Shown here piece after piece: positions 17,317 to 25,440 of a DNA stretch of 56,289 nt. A program made the position numbers and the translations under genes. This DNA is from Planosporangium thailandense (GTDB lineage: Bacteria; Actinomycetota; Actinomycetes; Mycobacteriales; Micromonosporaceae), in NCBI RefSeq assembly GCF_011947195.1, contig NZ_JAATVY010000034.1, positions 1 to 56,289 on the forward strand. Direction: 5' to 3'. Every line of letters begins with the position of its first letter. Position 1 is the first letter of the stretch. The notes under the pieces were generated by a model. That model was given only the letters and a program-made list of their open reading frames with translations, was not told the DNA's origin and did not search any database.

Positions 17317-18328
17317 CGACAACGCTGACGACCACGCCGACAGCAGCGGCACCACCGGCGAGCGCATCGAACTCGTCGGCCTCACCAAGCGGTACCCGGG
17401 CCAGGCCGAGCCGGCCGTGGAGAACGTGGACCTGGACGTGGCAGCCGGTGAGCTTGTCGTCTTCGTCGGACCGTCCGGCTGCGGCAAGACCACCACCATG
17501 AAGATGATCAACCGGTTGATCGAGCCCACTTCCGGCTCCATCCGCATCGACGGCCGCGACGTCCTGGCCATGCAGCCCGACCAGCTACGCCGGCACATCG
17601 GGTACGTCATCCAGCAGATCGGCCTGTTTCCGCACATGACGATCGCCCAGAACATCGGCATTGTGCCGAACCTGCTCAAGTGGCCGAAGAAGAAGGTCGC
17701 CGAGCGGGTCGACCACCTGCTTCACCTCGTCGGGCTGGACCCGACCGTGCACGCCCGCCGGTACCCGCGCCAACTGTCCGGTGGACAGCAGCAGCGCATC
17801 GGCGTCGCCCGGGCCCTCGCAGCCGACCCGCCGGTGATGCTGATGGACGAGCCGTTCGGCGCCACCGACCCGATCACCCGGCTCCGCCTGCAGGACGAGT
17901 TCCTGCGCCTGCAGCGGGAGCTACGCAAGACGATCATCTTCGTCACGCACGACTTCGAGGAAGCGATCAAACTCGGCGACCGGATCGCGGTGCTGCGGGA
18001 ACGCTCGCACATCGCCCAGTACGACACCCCCGCCAACATCCTCGCCCGGCCTGCGGACGAGTACGTGGCGAGCTTCGTGGGCGGCGACGCGACGCTCAAG
18101 CGGCTCGCGCTGCACACCGTCGGCGAAATCGACGGCGAACCCGGCGCACCGGCGGACCTCCCGGGCGTGGCACCGACGGCGACGCTACGCGAAGCACTCG
18201 ACGTCATGGTCGCCCGCGGCAGCGACCGGATCTCGGTCGACGGCACCGTCGTCACGTTCGCCCAGTTGTCGGCCGCCGTGCGCGCCGCCGACGCGGTCGA
18301 CCGGCAGCAGACCACTGCGGGGCACTGA
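17309..18328 (+). CDS. OpuC-type ABC importer ATPase
   Basis: 339 residues, GTG start overlapping the upstream permease. Walker A GPSGCGKTT (54-62), the Q-loop in YVIQQIGLFPHMTI, the signature LSGGQQQR, Walker B MLMDEPF and the H-loop FVTHDF are all present. It closely follows OpuCA, which energises quaternary-amine uptake. The C-terminal 80 residues replace the two CBS domains of many OpuCA proteins with a short tail, so the usual ionic-strength sensor is reduced or absent; this fits a catabolic rather than osmoregulatory importer. The D-loop reads FGATD where FGALD is usual. Confidence 0.9.
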   Translation: MSDDNADDHADSSGTTGERIELVGLTKRYPGQAEPAVENVDLDVAAGELVVFVGPSGCGKTTTMKMINRLIEPTSGSIRIDGRDVLAMQPDQLRRHIGYVIQQIGLFPHMTIAQNIGIVPNLLKWPKKKVAERVDHLLHLVGLDPTVHARRYPRQLSGGQQQRIGVARALAADPPVMLMDEPFGATDPITRLRLQDEFLRLQRELRKTIIFVTHDFEEAIKLGDRIAVLRERSHIAQYDTPANILARPADEYVASFVGGDATLKRLALHTVGEIDGEPGAPADLPGVAPTATLREALDVMVARGSDRISVDGTVVTFAQLSAAVRAADAVDRQQTTAGH

Positions 18329-19107
18329 TGGCCACCGACACCTTCACCAGCGCCTTTCCCACCGTCGCCCGGCGGCGCGCCGGCGCGCCCCGGATCTTCC
18401 GCCACGTCGGGCTGCCACTCGGCGTGGCGGTGACGCTGCTCCTGCTGTACCTGTGGGTGTCCAGCCGCACGCTGGACAGCATCGAACGCCGCACCCTCAA
18501 CGCGGAGTACCTGCGCTCCCGTACCCTCGAACACCTCACGCTGACCGGGTTCGCGACGCTGCTCGTCGTCGTGATCGCCATCCCGCTCGGGATCCTGCTG
18601 TCCCGGCCGCGGGCCCGGTGGGTCAGCCCGGCCGTGCTGGGCCTGGCGAACCTCGGGCAGGCCACGCCCGCGATCGGGCTGCTGGTGCTGCTGACCATCA
18701 AGCTCGGCGTCGGATTCCGGGTCGCGATGATCGGCCTGGTCGCGTACGCCGTCCTGCCGGTGCTGCGCAACACCCTCGTCGGCATCCAGCAGGTCGATCC
18801 GGCGCTGATCGAGGCCGCGCGCGGTATGGGGATGACCCGCTGGCAGGTGCTGCGCCGGATCGAACTCAAGCTCGCCGTGCCGGTCATCCTGGCCGGCCTG
18901 CGCACCGCGCTGGTGCTGTCGGTCGGGGTCGCGACGCTCGCGACGTTCGTCAACGCCGGCGGCCTCGGCGACATCATCGTCAACGGAATCAAGCTCCAGC
19001 GCACGCCCGTCCTCGTGACGGGAAGCGTGCTCACCGCCTGCATCGCCTTCATCGTCGACTGGATCGGCAGCCTCGCCGAGGACGTCCTGCGGCCACGCGG
19101 CGTCTGA
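18328..19107 (+). CDS. OpuC-type ABC importer permease (second)
   Basis: 259 residues from ATG 18328, which shares one base with the stop of the ATPase gene (TGATG). A long first hydrophobic helix (VAVTLLLLYLWVSS) is followed by five more. The EAA loop is IEAARGMGMTRWQVLRRIEL. It is paralogous to the first permease, as in OpuCB/OpuCD pairs. The frame is open far upstream but that part only overlaps the ATPase gene. Confidence 0.88.
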   Translation: MATDTFTSAFPTVARRRAGAPRIFRHVGLPLGVAVTLLLLYLWVSSRTLDSIERRTLNAEYLRSRTLEHLTLTGFATLLVVVIAIPLGILLSRPRARWVSPAVLGLANLGQATPAIGLLVLLTIKLGVGFRVAMIGLVAYAVLPVLRNTLVGIQQVDPALIEAARGMGMTRWQVLRRIELKLAVPVILAGLRTALVLSVGVATLATFVNAGGLGDIIVNGIKLQRTPVLVTGSVLTACIAFIVDWIGSLAEDVLRPRGV

Positions 19108-19139
19108 CCCTCACCGCACTATCCAGAAAGGACATACGG

Positions 19140-20114
19140 ATGCGCTTATCAGCCGCGTCACGCGCCACCCGAGCCGCGGTGTCCGGCGCCGCGACCATCG
19201 CGGCCGTCGCCGCCCTCGCCGCGTGCGGCAACGACAGCACGCAGGCCAACCAGGGCAGCCTCGGGCAGGAGCTCAAGGGCGCCAAGTTCACCGTCGGCTC
19301 CAAGGACTTCTCCGAGTCGATCATCCTCGGCCAGATCACCATGCAGCTTCTGTCCGGGCACGGAGCGACGGTCATCGACAAGACCAACATCAAGGGCTCC
19401 ACGAACACGCGTACCGCCCTGATGTCCGGCGACATCGACATGTACTGGGAGTACACCGGCACCGGATGGATCACCTATCTCAAGAAGACCACCCCGATCC
19501 CGGACCCGAAGCAGCAGTACGACGCGGTGGCCAAGGAGGACCTGTCTGCCAACAAGGTGGTCTGGGGCGCCCCGGCGCCGCTCAACAACACGTACGCCTT
19601 CGCCATCCGCAAGGAGAAGGCCTCCGAACTGGGGGTCAAGACCCTCTCCGACCTGAAGCAGTTGGTGAGCAGCAAGCCTGACCAGGCGACGTTCTGCATC
19701 GAGAGCGAGTTCTCCACCCGCGACGACGGCTGGCCCGGACTGCAGAAGGCCTACGGCATCGACGTACCGAAGAACAACGTCAAGCTGCTCGACACCGGCG
19801 TCATCTACACCGAGACCAAGAAGGGCCAGACGTGCAACTTCGGGGAGGTCTTCGCGACCGACGGGCGGATCGCCTCGCTCGGCCTGACCGTCCTCGACGA
19901 TGACAAGAAGTTCTTCCCGGTCTACAACGCGGCACTGACCCTGCGCCAGGACACCGACCAGAAGTACCAGGACATCCGCAAAATCATCGACCCGGTCGCG
20001 GCGAAGCTGACCAACGAGGTCATGCAGCAGCTCAACGCGAAGGTGGACGCCGACGGGCAGGAGCCGTCCAAGGTCGCCAAGGATTGGCTGACCTCCCAGG
20101 GGTTCCTCAAGTGA
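19140..20114 (+). CDS. Quaternary-amine-binding lipoprotein (OpuCC/OsmF-like)
   Basis: 324 residues from ATG 19140 after AGAAAGGAC. A lipoprotein signal ends in LAAC (Cys29). The mature part begins with KFTVGSKDFSESIILGQI, typical of OpuAC-type binding proteins, and has DIDMYWEYTGTGWITYL in the first lobe. Such proteins bind trimethylammonium groups in a box of aromatic side chains; the W and Y residues in this segment are candidates. It is anchored outside the membrane and delivers substrate to the two permeases. It overlaps the next gene by four bases. Confidence 0.9.
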   Translation: MRLSAASRATRAAVSGAATIAAVAALAACGNDSTQANQGSLGQELKGAKFTVGSKDFSESIILGQITMQLLSGHGATVIDKTNIKGSTNTRTALMSGDIDMYWEYTGTGWITYLKKTTPIPDPKQQYDAVAKEDLSANKVVWGAPAPLNNTYAFAIRKEKASELGVKTLSDLKQLVSSKPDQATFCIESEFSTRDDGWPGLQKAYGIDVPKNNVKLLDTGVIYTETKKGQTCNFGEVFATDGRIASLGLTVLDDDKKFFPVYNAALTLRQDTDQKYQDIRKIIDPVAAKLTNEVMQQLNAKVDADGQEPSKVAKDWLTSQGFLK

Positions 20115-20626
20115 CCATGCAGATCGGCGAGAGCTTCATCGGTACGGGGCCGTCGGCGGCGCACGTCAACACCGTGCTCGGCGACCGCTCCGGCCCGGCG
20201 GGGGCGGCGTGGGCAACCGCCCTCGCCACCCCCACCGCCGGACACGCGCCGTTCGTCGCGGTCCTCCAGCCCGGCGTACCGACCCGGCCGCCGACCCTGT
20301 TCGTCAACAAGGCCACCGTCGCCGGAGCCGCACACGCCAACCTGACCTGGGGTCCGGCGCAGGCCGGCATCGCCGCCGGTGTCATGGACGCGGTCACCGC
20401 CGGCGTGATCGACCGCGAGCGGGTCGACGACCTCGTCGTGATCGCCGCGGTGTGGGTCGATCCGCAGGCCGGCCCGGACGACGCCGACGCCGTCTACCGC
20501 AACAACCGCCTCGCCACCGCCCGCGCGTTGCAGGCCGGCGCCCACGGTAGGCCCACGGTGGACGAGGCGCTGGCCGCCGCCGAGGAGCCCGCCAACCCGT
20601 TCTACACCGCGCCAGGGGGATCATGA
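20111..20626 (+). CDS. Formaldehyde-activating enzyme (Fae) homologue
   Basis: 171 residues from GTG 20111 (GTGA overlap with the binding-protein stop; ATG 20117 is the alternative). The length and whole-chain pattern match Fae, which condenses formaldehyde with tetrahydromethanopterin: QIGESFIGTGPSAAH with the histidine (His18) corresponding to the catalytic one, GHAPFVAVL, the TLFVNKATV strand, WGPAQAGIAAGVMDAVTAGV and the closing NPFYTA. Fae is best known from methylotrophic proteobacteria and methanogens. No methanopterin or other C1 genes are near, so the carrier may be different or the protein may only bind formaldehyde or a related aldehyde. It is embedded between the importer and the enolase-family gene. 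Confidence 0.85.
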   Translation: MTMQIGESFIGTGPSAAHVNTVLGDRSGPAGAAWATALATPTAGHAPFVAVLQPGVPTRPPTLFVNKATVAGAAHANLTWGPAQAGIAAGVMDAVTAGVIDRERVDDLVVIAAVWVDPQAGPDDADAVYRNNRLATARALQAGAHGRPTVDEALAAAEEPANPFYTAPGGS

Positions 20627-21732
20627 AAATCACCGGGATCGGCCTGGACCGGATGCGCCTTCCGCTGGACCCGGCGTTCAACGCCGCCTGGGACCCGGTG
20701 CCACGCACCTCCTTCGACGCGACGCTGGTCACCGTGCGGACCGACGAGGGTGTGGTCGGTTACGGGTCGGGCGACACGATGGACGGATTCGAGGCGTACG
20801 AGCACCTGTTCCTCGGCCGCGATCCGCTCGCGATCGTCAACCACGTCAAGACCCTGGAGACGGTCAACTTCCACGCCGGCCGGTACTGGCCCCTCGAAGC
20901 GGCCCTGTGGGACATCATCGGCAAGGTCTGCGGCCAGCCGGTCGCGACCCTGTTCGGCGGCGCCACCACCCGGCTGCCCGCGTACGCGTCCTTCGGCGAG
21001 CTGAAACCACCGCGGGCCCGGGCGGAGGCGGCGGTGGCCGCCCGGGAGGCCGGGTTCCGGGCGATGAAGATCCGCATCGCCCGGGAACGGCTCGACGAGG
21101 GGCTGGCGGCTGTGCGGGCGACCCGCGAGGCCGTCGGCGACGACGTCGACATCATGGTCGACCTCAACCAGCTGTGGCGGATGGCCGGCGACATCGACGC
21201 GGCGCTCGACCTCGTGTCGGTACGGAAACTGGCCGACAGTCTCGCCGAGCTCGGCGTGCTGTGGCTGGAGGAGCCGCTGCCGCAGCACGACGTCCCGGGC
21301 ATGCGGATGATCCGGGCGCACACCGGCATCCGGGTGGCCGGCGGCGAGATGGTACGCACGATGCCGGAACTGCTGCACCTCCTCGAGGGCGACGCGCTCG
21401 ACGTGTACCAGCCGGACGTGGTGCTCTCGGTGGGGATGCTGCGCGCCCGCACCATCGCCGAACTGGCCCTGGCCAAGCACCGCTGGTTCACGCCGCACAC
21501 CTGGAGCAACGGCCTCGGCATCCTGGCCAACCTGCATGTCGTCGCCGGCGTAGGCGGTGGTCCCTACGTCGAGTACCCGTACGACCCGCCCGGCTGGACC
21601 GCCCAGCGGCGCGACTTCTTCCTGGCCGAACCGGTCCAGGTGGACGCCGACGGCTACCTCGACGTTCCCCGGACTCCGGGCCTGGGCGCCGACATCGACC
21701 TCGACTCCGTTCGCACATTCGCTCTGACCTGA
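20623..21732 (+). CDS. Enolase-superfamily enzyme, mandelate-racemase subgroup
   Basis: 369 residues; ATGA overlap with the Fae stop and GGGGG upstream. The capping domain (1-120) is followed by the barrel: K149-I-R151 on the second strand, metal ligands D180 (MVDLNQ), E216 or E217 (WLEEP) and E242 (GGEM), and the D265/H292 dyad (YQPDVV, FTPHTW). K-x-R plus a His-Asp dyad is the arrangement of acid-sugar dehydratases and racemases. It abstracts the proton beside a carboxylate, then racemises, epimerises or dehydrates. Betaine epimerases also belong to this superfamily, which fits the quaternary-amine importer, but the substrate cannot be read. Confidence 0.88.
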   Translation: MKITGIGLDRMRLPLDPAFNAAWDPVPRTSFDATLVTVRTDEGVVGYGSGDTMDGFEAYEHLFLGRDPLAIVNHVKTLETVNFHAGRYWPLEAALWDIIGKVCGQPVATLFGGATTRLPAYASFGELKPPRARAEAAVAAREAGFRAMKIRIARERLDEGLAAVRATREAVGDDVDIMVDLNQLWRMAGDIDAALDLVSVRKLADSLAELGVLWLEEPLPQHDVPGMRMIRAHTGIRVAGGEMVRTMPELLHLLEGDALDVYQPDVVLSVGMLRARTIAELALAKHRWFTPHTWSNGLGILANLHVVAGVGGGPYVEYPYDPPGWTAQRRDFFLAEPVQVDADGYLDVPRTPGLGADIDLDSVRTFALT

Positions 21733-21746
21733 AAGGTTCGTCCACT

Positions 21747-23243
21747 GTGTCCAGCTACGAGCAGTGGCTGCAGCGCGCGGCCACGGTCGCGCCCAGTACC
21801 GGCCTCTACATCGACGGGTCGTTCGTCGACGCGGCGGACGGCGCGACGTTCGTGACGACCAGCCCGCGCGACGGCACCGACCTGGCGTGGGTCGCGGCCG
21901 CCGGCGAAGCTGACGTGGACCGCGCGGTACGGGCCGCGCGGACGGCGTTCGACGACGGGCGCTGGGCCGGTGCCAGCCCACGCCACCGCAAGAAGGTCCT
22001 GCTGCGGCTGGCCGACCTGATGCGCGAGCACCACGAGGAACTGGCGCTGCTGGAGACCCTCGACGCCGGGCACCCGATCGGCGAGTCCCTGCGGGTGGAC
22101 GTGCCCGGCGCCGCGAACTGCATCCAGTGGTACGCCGAGGCCGTCGACAAGCGGTACGACGAGATCGCTCCGACCGGTCCGGACGCGCTCGCCCTGGTCA
22201 CCTGCGAGCCGCTGGGCGTGGTCGGCGCGGTCGTACCGTGGAACTACCCGCTGATCATTACGTCGTGGAAGCTCGGCCCGGCCCTGGCGATGGGCAATTC
22301 CGTGGTCCTCAAGCCCGCCGAGCAGTCGTCGCTGTCCGCGCTACTGCTGGCCGAACTGGCAAGCGAGGCCGGGCTGCCCGACGGGGTGCTCAACGTGGTG
22401 CCCGGGCTGGGTCCCGTCGCCGGCGCGGCGCTGGGCCTGCACCCGGACGTCGACAAGATCGCCTTCACCGGCTCGGTCGAGGTCGGCCGGGCGTTCCTGG
22501 ACTACGCCGCCCGGTCCAACGGCAAGCAGATCGCGCTGGAACTCGGCGGCAAGTCGCCGCAGGTGGTGCTCGCCGACGCCCCCGACCTCACCGCGGCCGC
22601 CTCCGCCGTCGCCTGGGGCATCTTCTACAACGCCGGGCAGACCTGCAACGCCGGTTCGCGGTTGCTGGTCGACCGGCGCGTCGCCGACGACCTGCTCACC
22701 GAGGTGGTGAAGGTGGCCACGTCGATCCAGGTCGGCGACCCGCTCGACCCCGACACGCAGATGGGCCCGGTGGTCGACTCGGGCCAGCTCGACCGGGTGC
22801 TCGGCTACATCCAGCTCGGCCGCGACGAGGGTGCCGAGGTGCTCACCGGCGGCGGCCGGATCCGCGAGGACTCCGGCGGCACGTTCGTGGCGCCGACCGT
22901 ACTGTCTGAAGTAGACAACAAGGCGAGGGTGGCCCAGGAGGAGATCTTCGGTCCGGTCCTGACCTCCGTCACCGTGTCCGGCGAGCAGGAAGCGGTGCGG
23001 CTGGCCAACCAGACCCGGTATGGGCTGGCCGCCAGCGTCTGGACCCGTGACCTCGGCACCGCGCACCGGGTCTCCCGGGCACTGCGCGCGGGCACGGTCT
23101 GGGTCAACACCTTCGACGCCAGCGACGTGATCACGCCGTTCGGCGGGTTCAAGGACTCCGGCTCCGGCCGGGACAAGTCGCTGCACGCGCTGGACGCCTA
23201 CTCGGCGCTGAAGACCACGTGGATCAACCTGGAGCAGTCGTGA
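21747..23243 (+). CDS. NAD(P)-dependent aldehyde dehydrogenase (PuuC/betaine-aldehyde-dehydrogenase-like)
   Basis: 498 residues from GTG 21747, with GAAAGG about ten bases upstream. Catalytic Cys300 (NAGQTCNAGS), Glu265 (LELGGKSP) and Asn166 (PWNYP) are in place, as is Lys189 of the cofactor pocket. The end, GRDKSLHALDAYSALKTTWI, is like PuuC-type dehydrogenases that act on amino-aldehydes. It would oxidise an aldehyde made earlier in the pathway to the acid. It lies 14 bases after the enolase-family gene and overlaps the next gene by four bases. Confidence 0.9.
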   Translation: MSSYEQWLQRAATVAPSTGLYIDGSFVDAADGATFVTTSPRDGTDLAWVAAAGEADVDRAVRAARTAFDDGRWAGASPRHRKKVLLRLADLMREHHEELALLETLDAGHPIGESLRVDVPGAANCIQWYAEAVDKRYDEIAPTGPDALALVTCEPLGVVGAVVPWNYPLIITSWKLGPALAMGNSVVLKPAEQSSLSALLLAELASEAGLPDGVLNVVPGLGPVAGAALGLHPDVDKIAFTGSVEVGRAFLDYAARSNGKQIALELGGKSPQVVLADAPDLTAAASAVAWGIFYNAGQTCNAGSRLLVDRRVADDLLTEVVKVATSIQVGDPLDPDTQMGPVVDSGQLDRVLGYIQLGRDEGAEVLTGGGRIREDSGGTFVAPTVLSEVDNKARVAQEEIFGPVLTSVTVSGEQEAVRLANQTRYGLAASVWTRDLGTAHRVSRALRAGTVWVNTFDASDVITPFGGFKDSGSGRDKSLHALDAYSALKTTWINLEQS

Positions 23244-24154
23244 AGATCGGTTTCATCGGCCTGGGCAACATGGGCGGCCCCATGAGCCTCAACCTGCTCG
23301 CCGCCGGATACGACGTCGCCGTGCACGACGTACGGCGGGAGGCGGCCGCCGAGCACGAGCGGCGGGGCGCGGTCTGGGCGGCGACCCCGGCCGGCGCCGG
23401 GCACGGCCGGGACGCGGTCATCACGATGCTGCCCACGCCGCGCCACGTCGAGACGGTGCTCCTCGGCCCCGCTGGGCTGCTCGACGCACTGGCCCCCGGG
23501 TCGGTGTGGGTGGACATGTCCACGTCGGTACCGGAGGTGGCCGACCGGGTCCGGGCACGGGCTGCGGATCGAGGCGTGGAGGTGCTCGACGCTCCCGTCT
23601 CCGGCATGGCACACGGCGCCCGTACCGGCAGCCTGCAGATCTTCGTGGGCGGCGACGAGGCGACGTACCGGCGGGTGCGGCCGGTGTTCGAGGTCCTGGG
23701 CGACCCCGAGCGCATCATGCGGGTCGGCGGGCACGGTGCCGGGTACACCGTGAAGCTGATGATCAACCTGCTGTGGTTTTCGCACCTGGTCGCCACGACC
23801 GAGGTCCTCACCATCGGCACCCGGGCCGGCGTCGACCTCGCGGTGCTGCGCGCCGCGCTGCTGGCCAGCCCCGCCGCCAGCAACTTCCTCGACCGCGACG
23901 TCCTGTCGGTGCTGGCCCACGGCGACTATGACGACTCGTTCGCCATGGCGCTGGCCTGCAAGGATCTCGGGCTCGCGGTCGACCTCGCCGGCGCCGTCGG
24001 GGTGCCGGCCGAACTGTCCGCCCTCGTCGAGCAGGTGTACCGGCGGGCCCGCGCCGCGTACGGCGACCTCGCCGGCGAGATGAGCCCGGTACGTCTGTGG
24101 GAGGACCTCACCGGCACTCCCCTGCGCCTGCCCGTACCCGTTCTCCAGGAGTGA
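23240..24154 (+). CDS. NAD(P)-dependent beta-hydroxyacid dehydrogenase (3-hydroxyisobutyrate dehydrogenase family)
   Basis: 304 residues from GTG 23240 (GTGA overlap). Rossmann motif GFIGLGNMGGPM, substrate loop DAPVSGMAHGA (around 118-126) and catalytic Lys172 with Asn176 (YTVKLMINL) define the family, which interconverts 3-hydroxyacids and semialdehydes (3-hydroxyisobutyrate, tartronate semialdehyde, sulfolactaldehyde). In this operon it probably handles the product of the enolase-family enzyme or feeds the aldehyde dehydrogenase. The specificity is not readable. Confidence 0.88.
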   Translation: MKIGFIGLGNMGGPMSLNLLAAGYDVAVHDVRREAAAEHERRGAVWAATPAGAGHGRDAVITMLPTPRHVETVLLGPAGLLDALAPGSVWVDMSTSVPEVADRVRARAADRGVEVLDAPVSGMAHGARTGSLQIFVGGDEATYRRVRPVFEVLGDPERIMRVGGHGAGYTVKLMINLLWFSHLVATTEVLTIGTRAGVDLAVLRAALLASPAASNFLDRDVLSVLAHGDYDDSFAMALACKDLGLAVDLAGAVGVPAELSALVEQVYRRARAAYGDLAGEMSPVRLWEDLTGTPLRLPVPVLQE

Positions 24155-24156
24155 CC

Positions 24157-25326
24157 ATGCTGTCCACCAACGGCCTCACGCTGAGCCCGATGCCCGCCGC
24201 GCACCTCGCCGCCGGCGCGATCACCGGCCTGGGCGACCTGACCCGGTCCACCGGCGCCCGCCGCGCGGTGATCGTCACCGACCCCGGCATCGCCGCGACC
24301 CCGATCCTCTCCGCGGTCCTCGACGCCCTGGGAGATCTGCCTGCCGCTGTTTTCAGCGGCGTGCACGCCAACCCGACCACGGACGACATCGCTTTGGGTG
24401 CCGAGGTCGCCATCGACCACGGGGCGCAGGTGGTCGTAGCCGTCGGCGGCGGGTCGGCCATCGACGCCGCCAAGGGCATCGCCGTCGCCGCGGTCAACCC
24501 GCAGCGCGGCCGCGACCTCGACTACCGCAGCGGCTTCGCCAACCCGGCGCTGCCGCTCCTCGCGGTACCCACCACCGCCGGCACCGGCGCCGAGACCAAC
24601 GCGTTCGGCGTCGTGACCGATGTGGCGTCGCACCGCAAGTTCTACGTCGGGCACGCCAGCGCGCTGCCCCGGGCCGCGGTGCTCGACCCGGAGTTGACGG
24701 TCGGGCTGCCGCCCGGACAGACCGCGGCGACCGGGATGGACGCGCTCACCCACGCGCTGGAGTCCTACTCCTCCGTACGCGCCAACCCGTGGTCGGACGG
24801 GATCGCACTCCAGGTGATCCGGATCGTGTCGCGGCACCTGCCGCGCGCGTACCGGGACGGCAGCGATCTGGAGGCCCGGGCGCAGATGCTGCTCGCGGCC
24901 CACATGGCCGGCGTCGGGATGGCCGCGACCGGCCTCGGGATCTGCCACGGCATCGGCCACCCGCTCGGCGGCCGGTTCGACCTCGCGCACGGGGTCGCGC
25001 TGACCATGCTGCTGCCGCACGTGCTCCGCTTCAACCTGCCGGTACGGCTGGAGCGCACCGCCGACATCGCATTCGCGCTCGGCGTCGGGGAGACCGACAG
25101 GAGTGTCGAACGCAATGCGGAGGCGGCGATTGACGCCGTGGCCGCACTTGCCGGTGAGGTGGGGTTGACGGGCGGGCTCGGCGACCACGGGGTCGGCGCT
25201 GACGACTTCGACCTGCTGGCGGCCGACGCGCTCGCCGACGAGGTCATGGCCAACACGCCCCGCTTCCCCACCGCCGACGACGTACGCGCGATCCTGTCCG
25301 CGGCCGTTCATGGAGCCGGGAGGTAG
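24157..25326 (+). CDS. Iron-type (group III) alcohol dehydrogenase
   Basis: 389 residues from ATG 24157 with AGGAG directly upstream, two bases after the previous stop. GGGSAIDAAKG (98-107) binds the cofactor; PTTAGTGAE follows; metal ligands are D195, H199 (GMDALTHALE), H264 and H278 (CHGIGHPLGGRFDLAHG). It reduces or oxidises an aldehyde/alcohol with NAD(P) and a divalent metal. It is the last gene of the operon. Some relatives act on formaldehyde or lactaldehyde, which would match the Fae homologue, but that is inference. Confidence 0.9.
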   Translation: MLSTNGLTLSPMPAAHLAAGAITGLGDLTRSTGARRAVIVTDPGIAATPILSAVLDALGDLPAAVFSGVHANPTTDDIALGAEVAIDHGAQVVVAVGGGSAIDAAKGIAVAAVNPQRGRDLDYRSGFANPALPLLAVPTTAGTGAETNAFGVVTDVASHRKFYVGHASALPRAAVLDPELTVGLPPGQTAATGMDALTHALESYSSVRANPWSDGIALQVIRIVSRHLPRAYRDGSDLEARAQMLLAAHMAGVGMAATGLGICHGIGHPLGGRFDLAHGVALTMLLPHVLRFNLPVRLERTADIAFALGVGETDRSVERNAEAAIDAVAALAGEVGLTGGLGDHGVGADDFDLLAADALADEVMANTPRFPTADDVRAILSAAVHGAGR

Positions 25327-25344
25327 CGCACCCGGCACGGGTTC

Positions 25345-25440
25345 TACCACCGATCCCAGTGGATGACCTCCTCCGGCTCCGGACGGAGCGTTTCCTTGAA
25401 GGTGTCCCCGTGTAGTAGGCGACCGGGAAGAGGACCCGGT
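25345..25440 (-). other. Coding-like scrap downstream of the catabolic operon
   Basis: The minus strand reads VLFPVAYYTG and, one frame over, DTFKETLRPEPEEVIHWDRW followed by a stop. It looks like the end of a small enzyme interrupted by a frameshift. No start is present. It ends exactly where the duplicated LAL block begins (25441), so it may have been cut by that duplication. Confidence 0.3.

Noticed and set aside
18453-19139. Upstream in-frame extension of the binding lipoprotein
   Set aside because: A lipoprotein signal and ribosome-binding site begin at 19140; the extension only overlaps the second permease gene.
20111-20626. A complete tetrahydromethanopterin C1 pathway around the Fae homologue
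   Set aside because: No mtd, mch, fhc or methanopterin-synthesis genes are visible in the window, so the carrier is left open.
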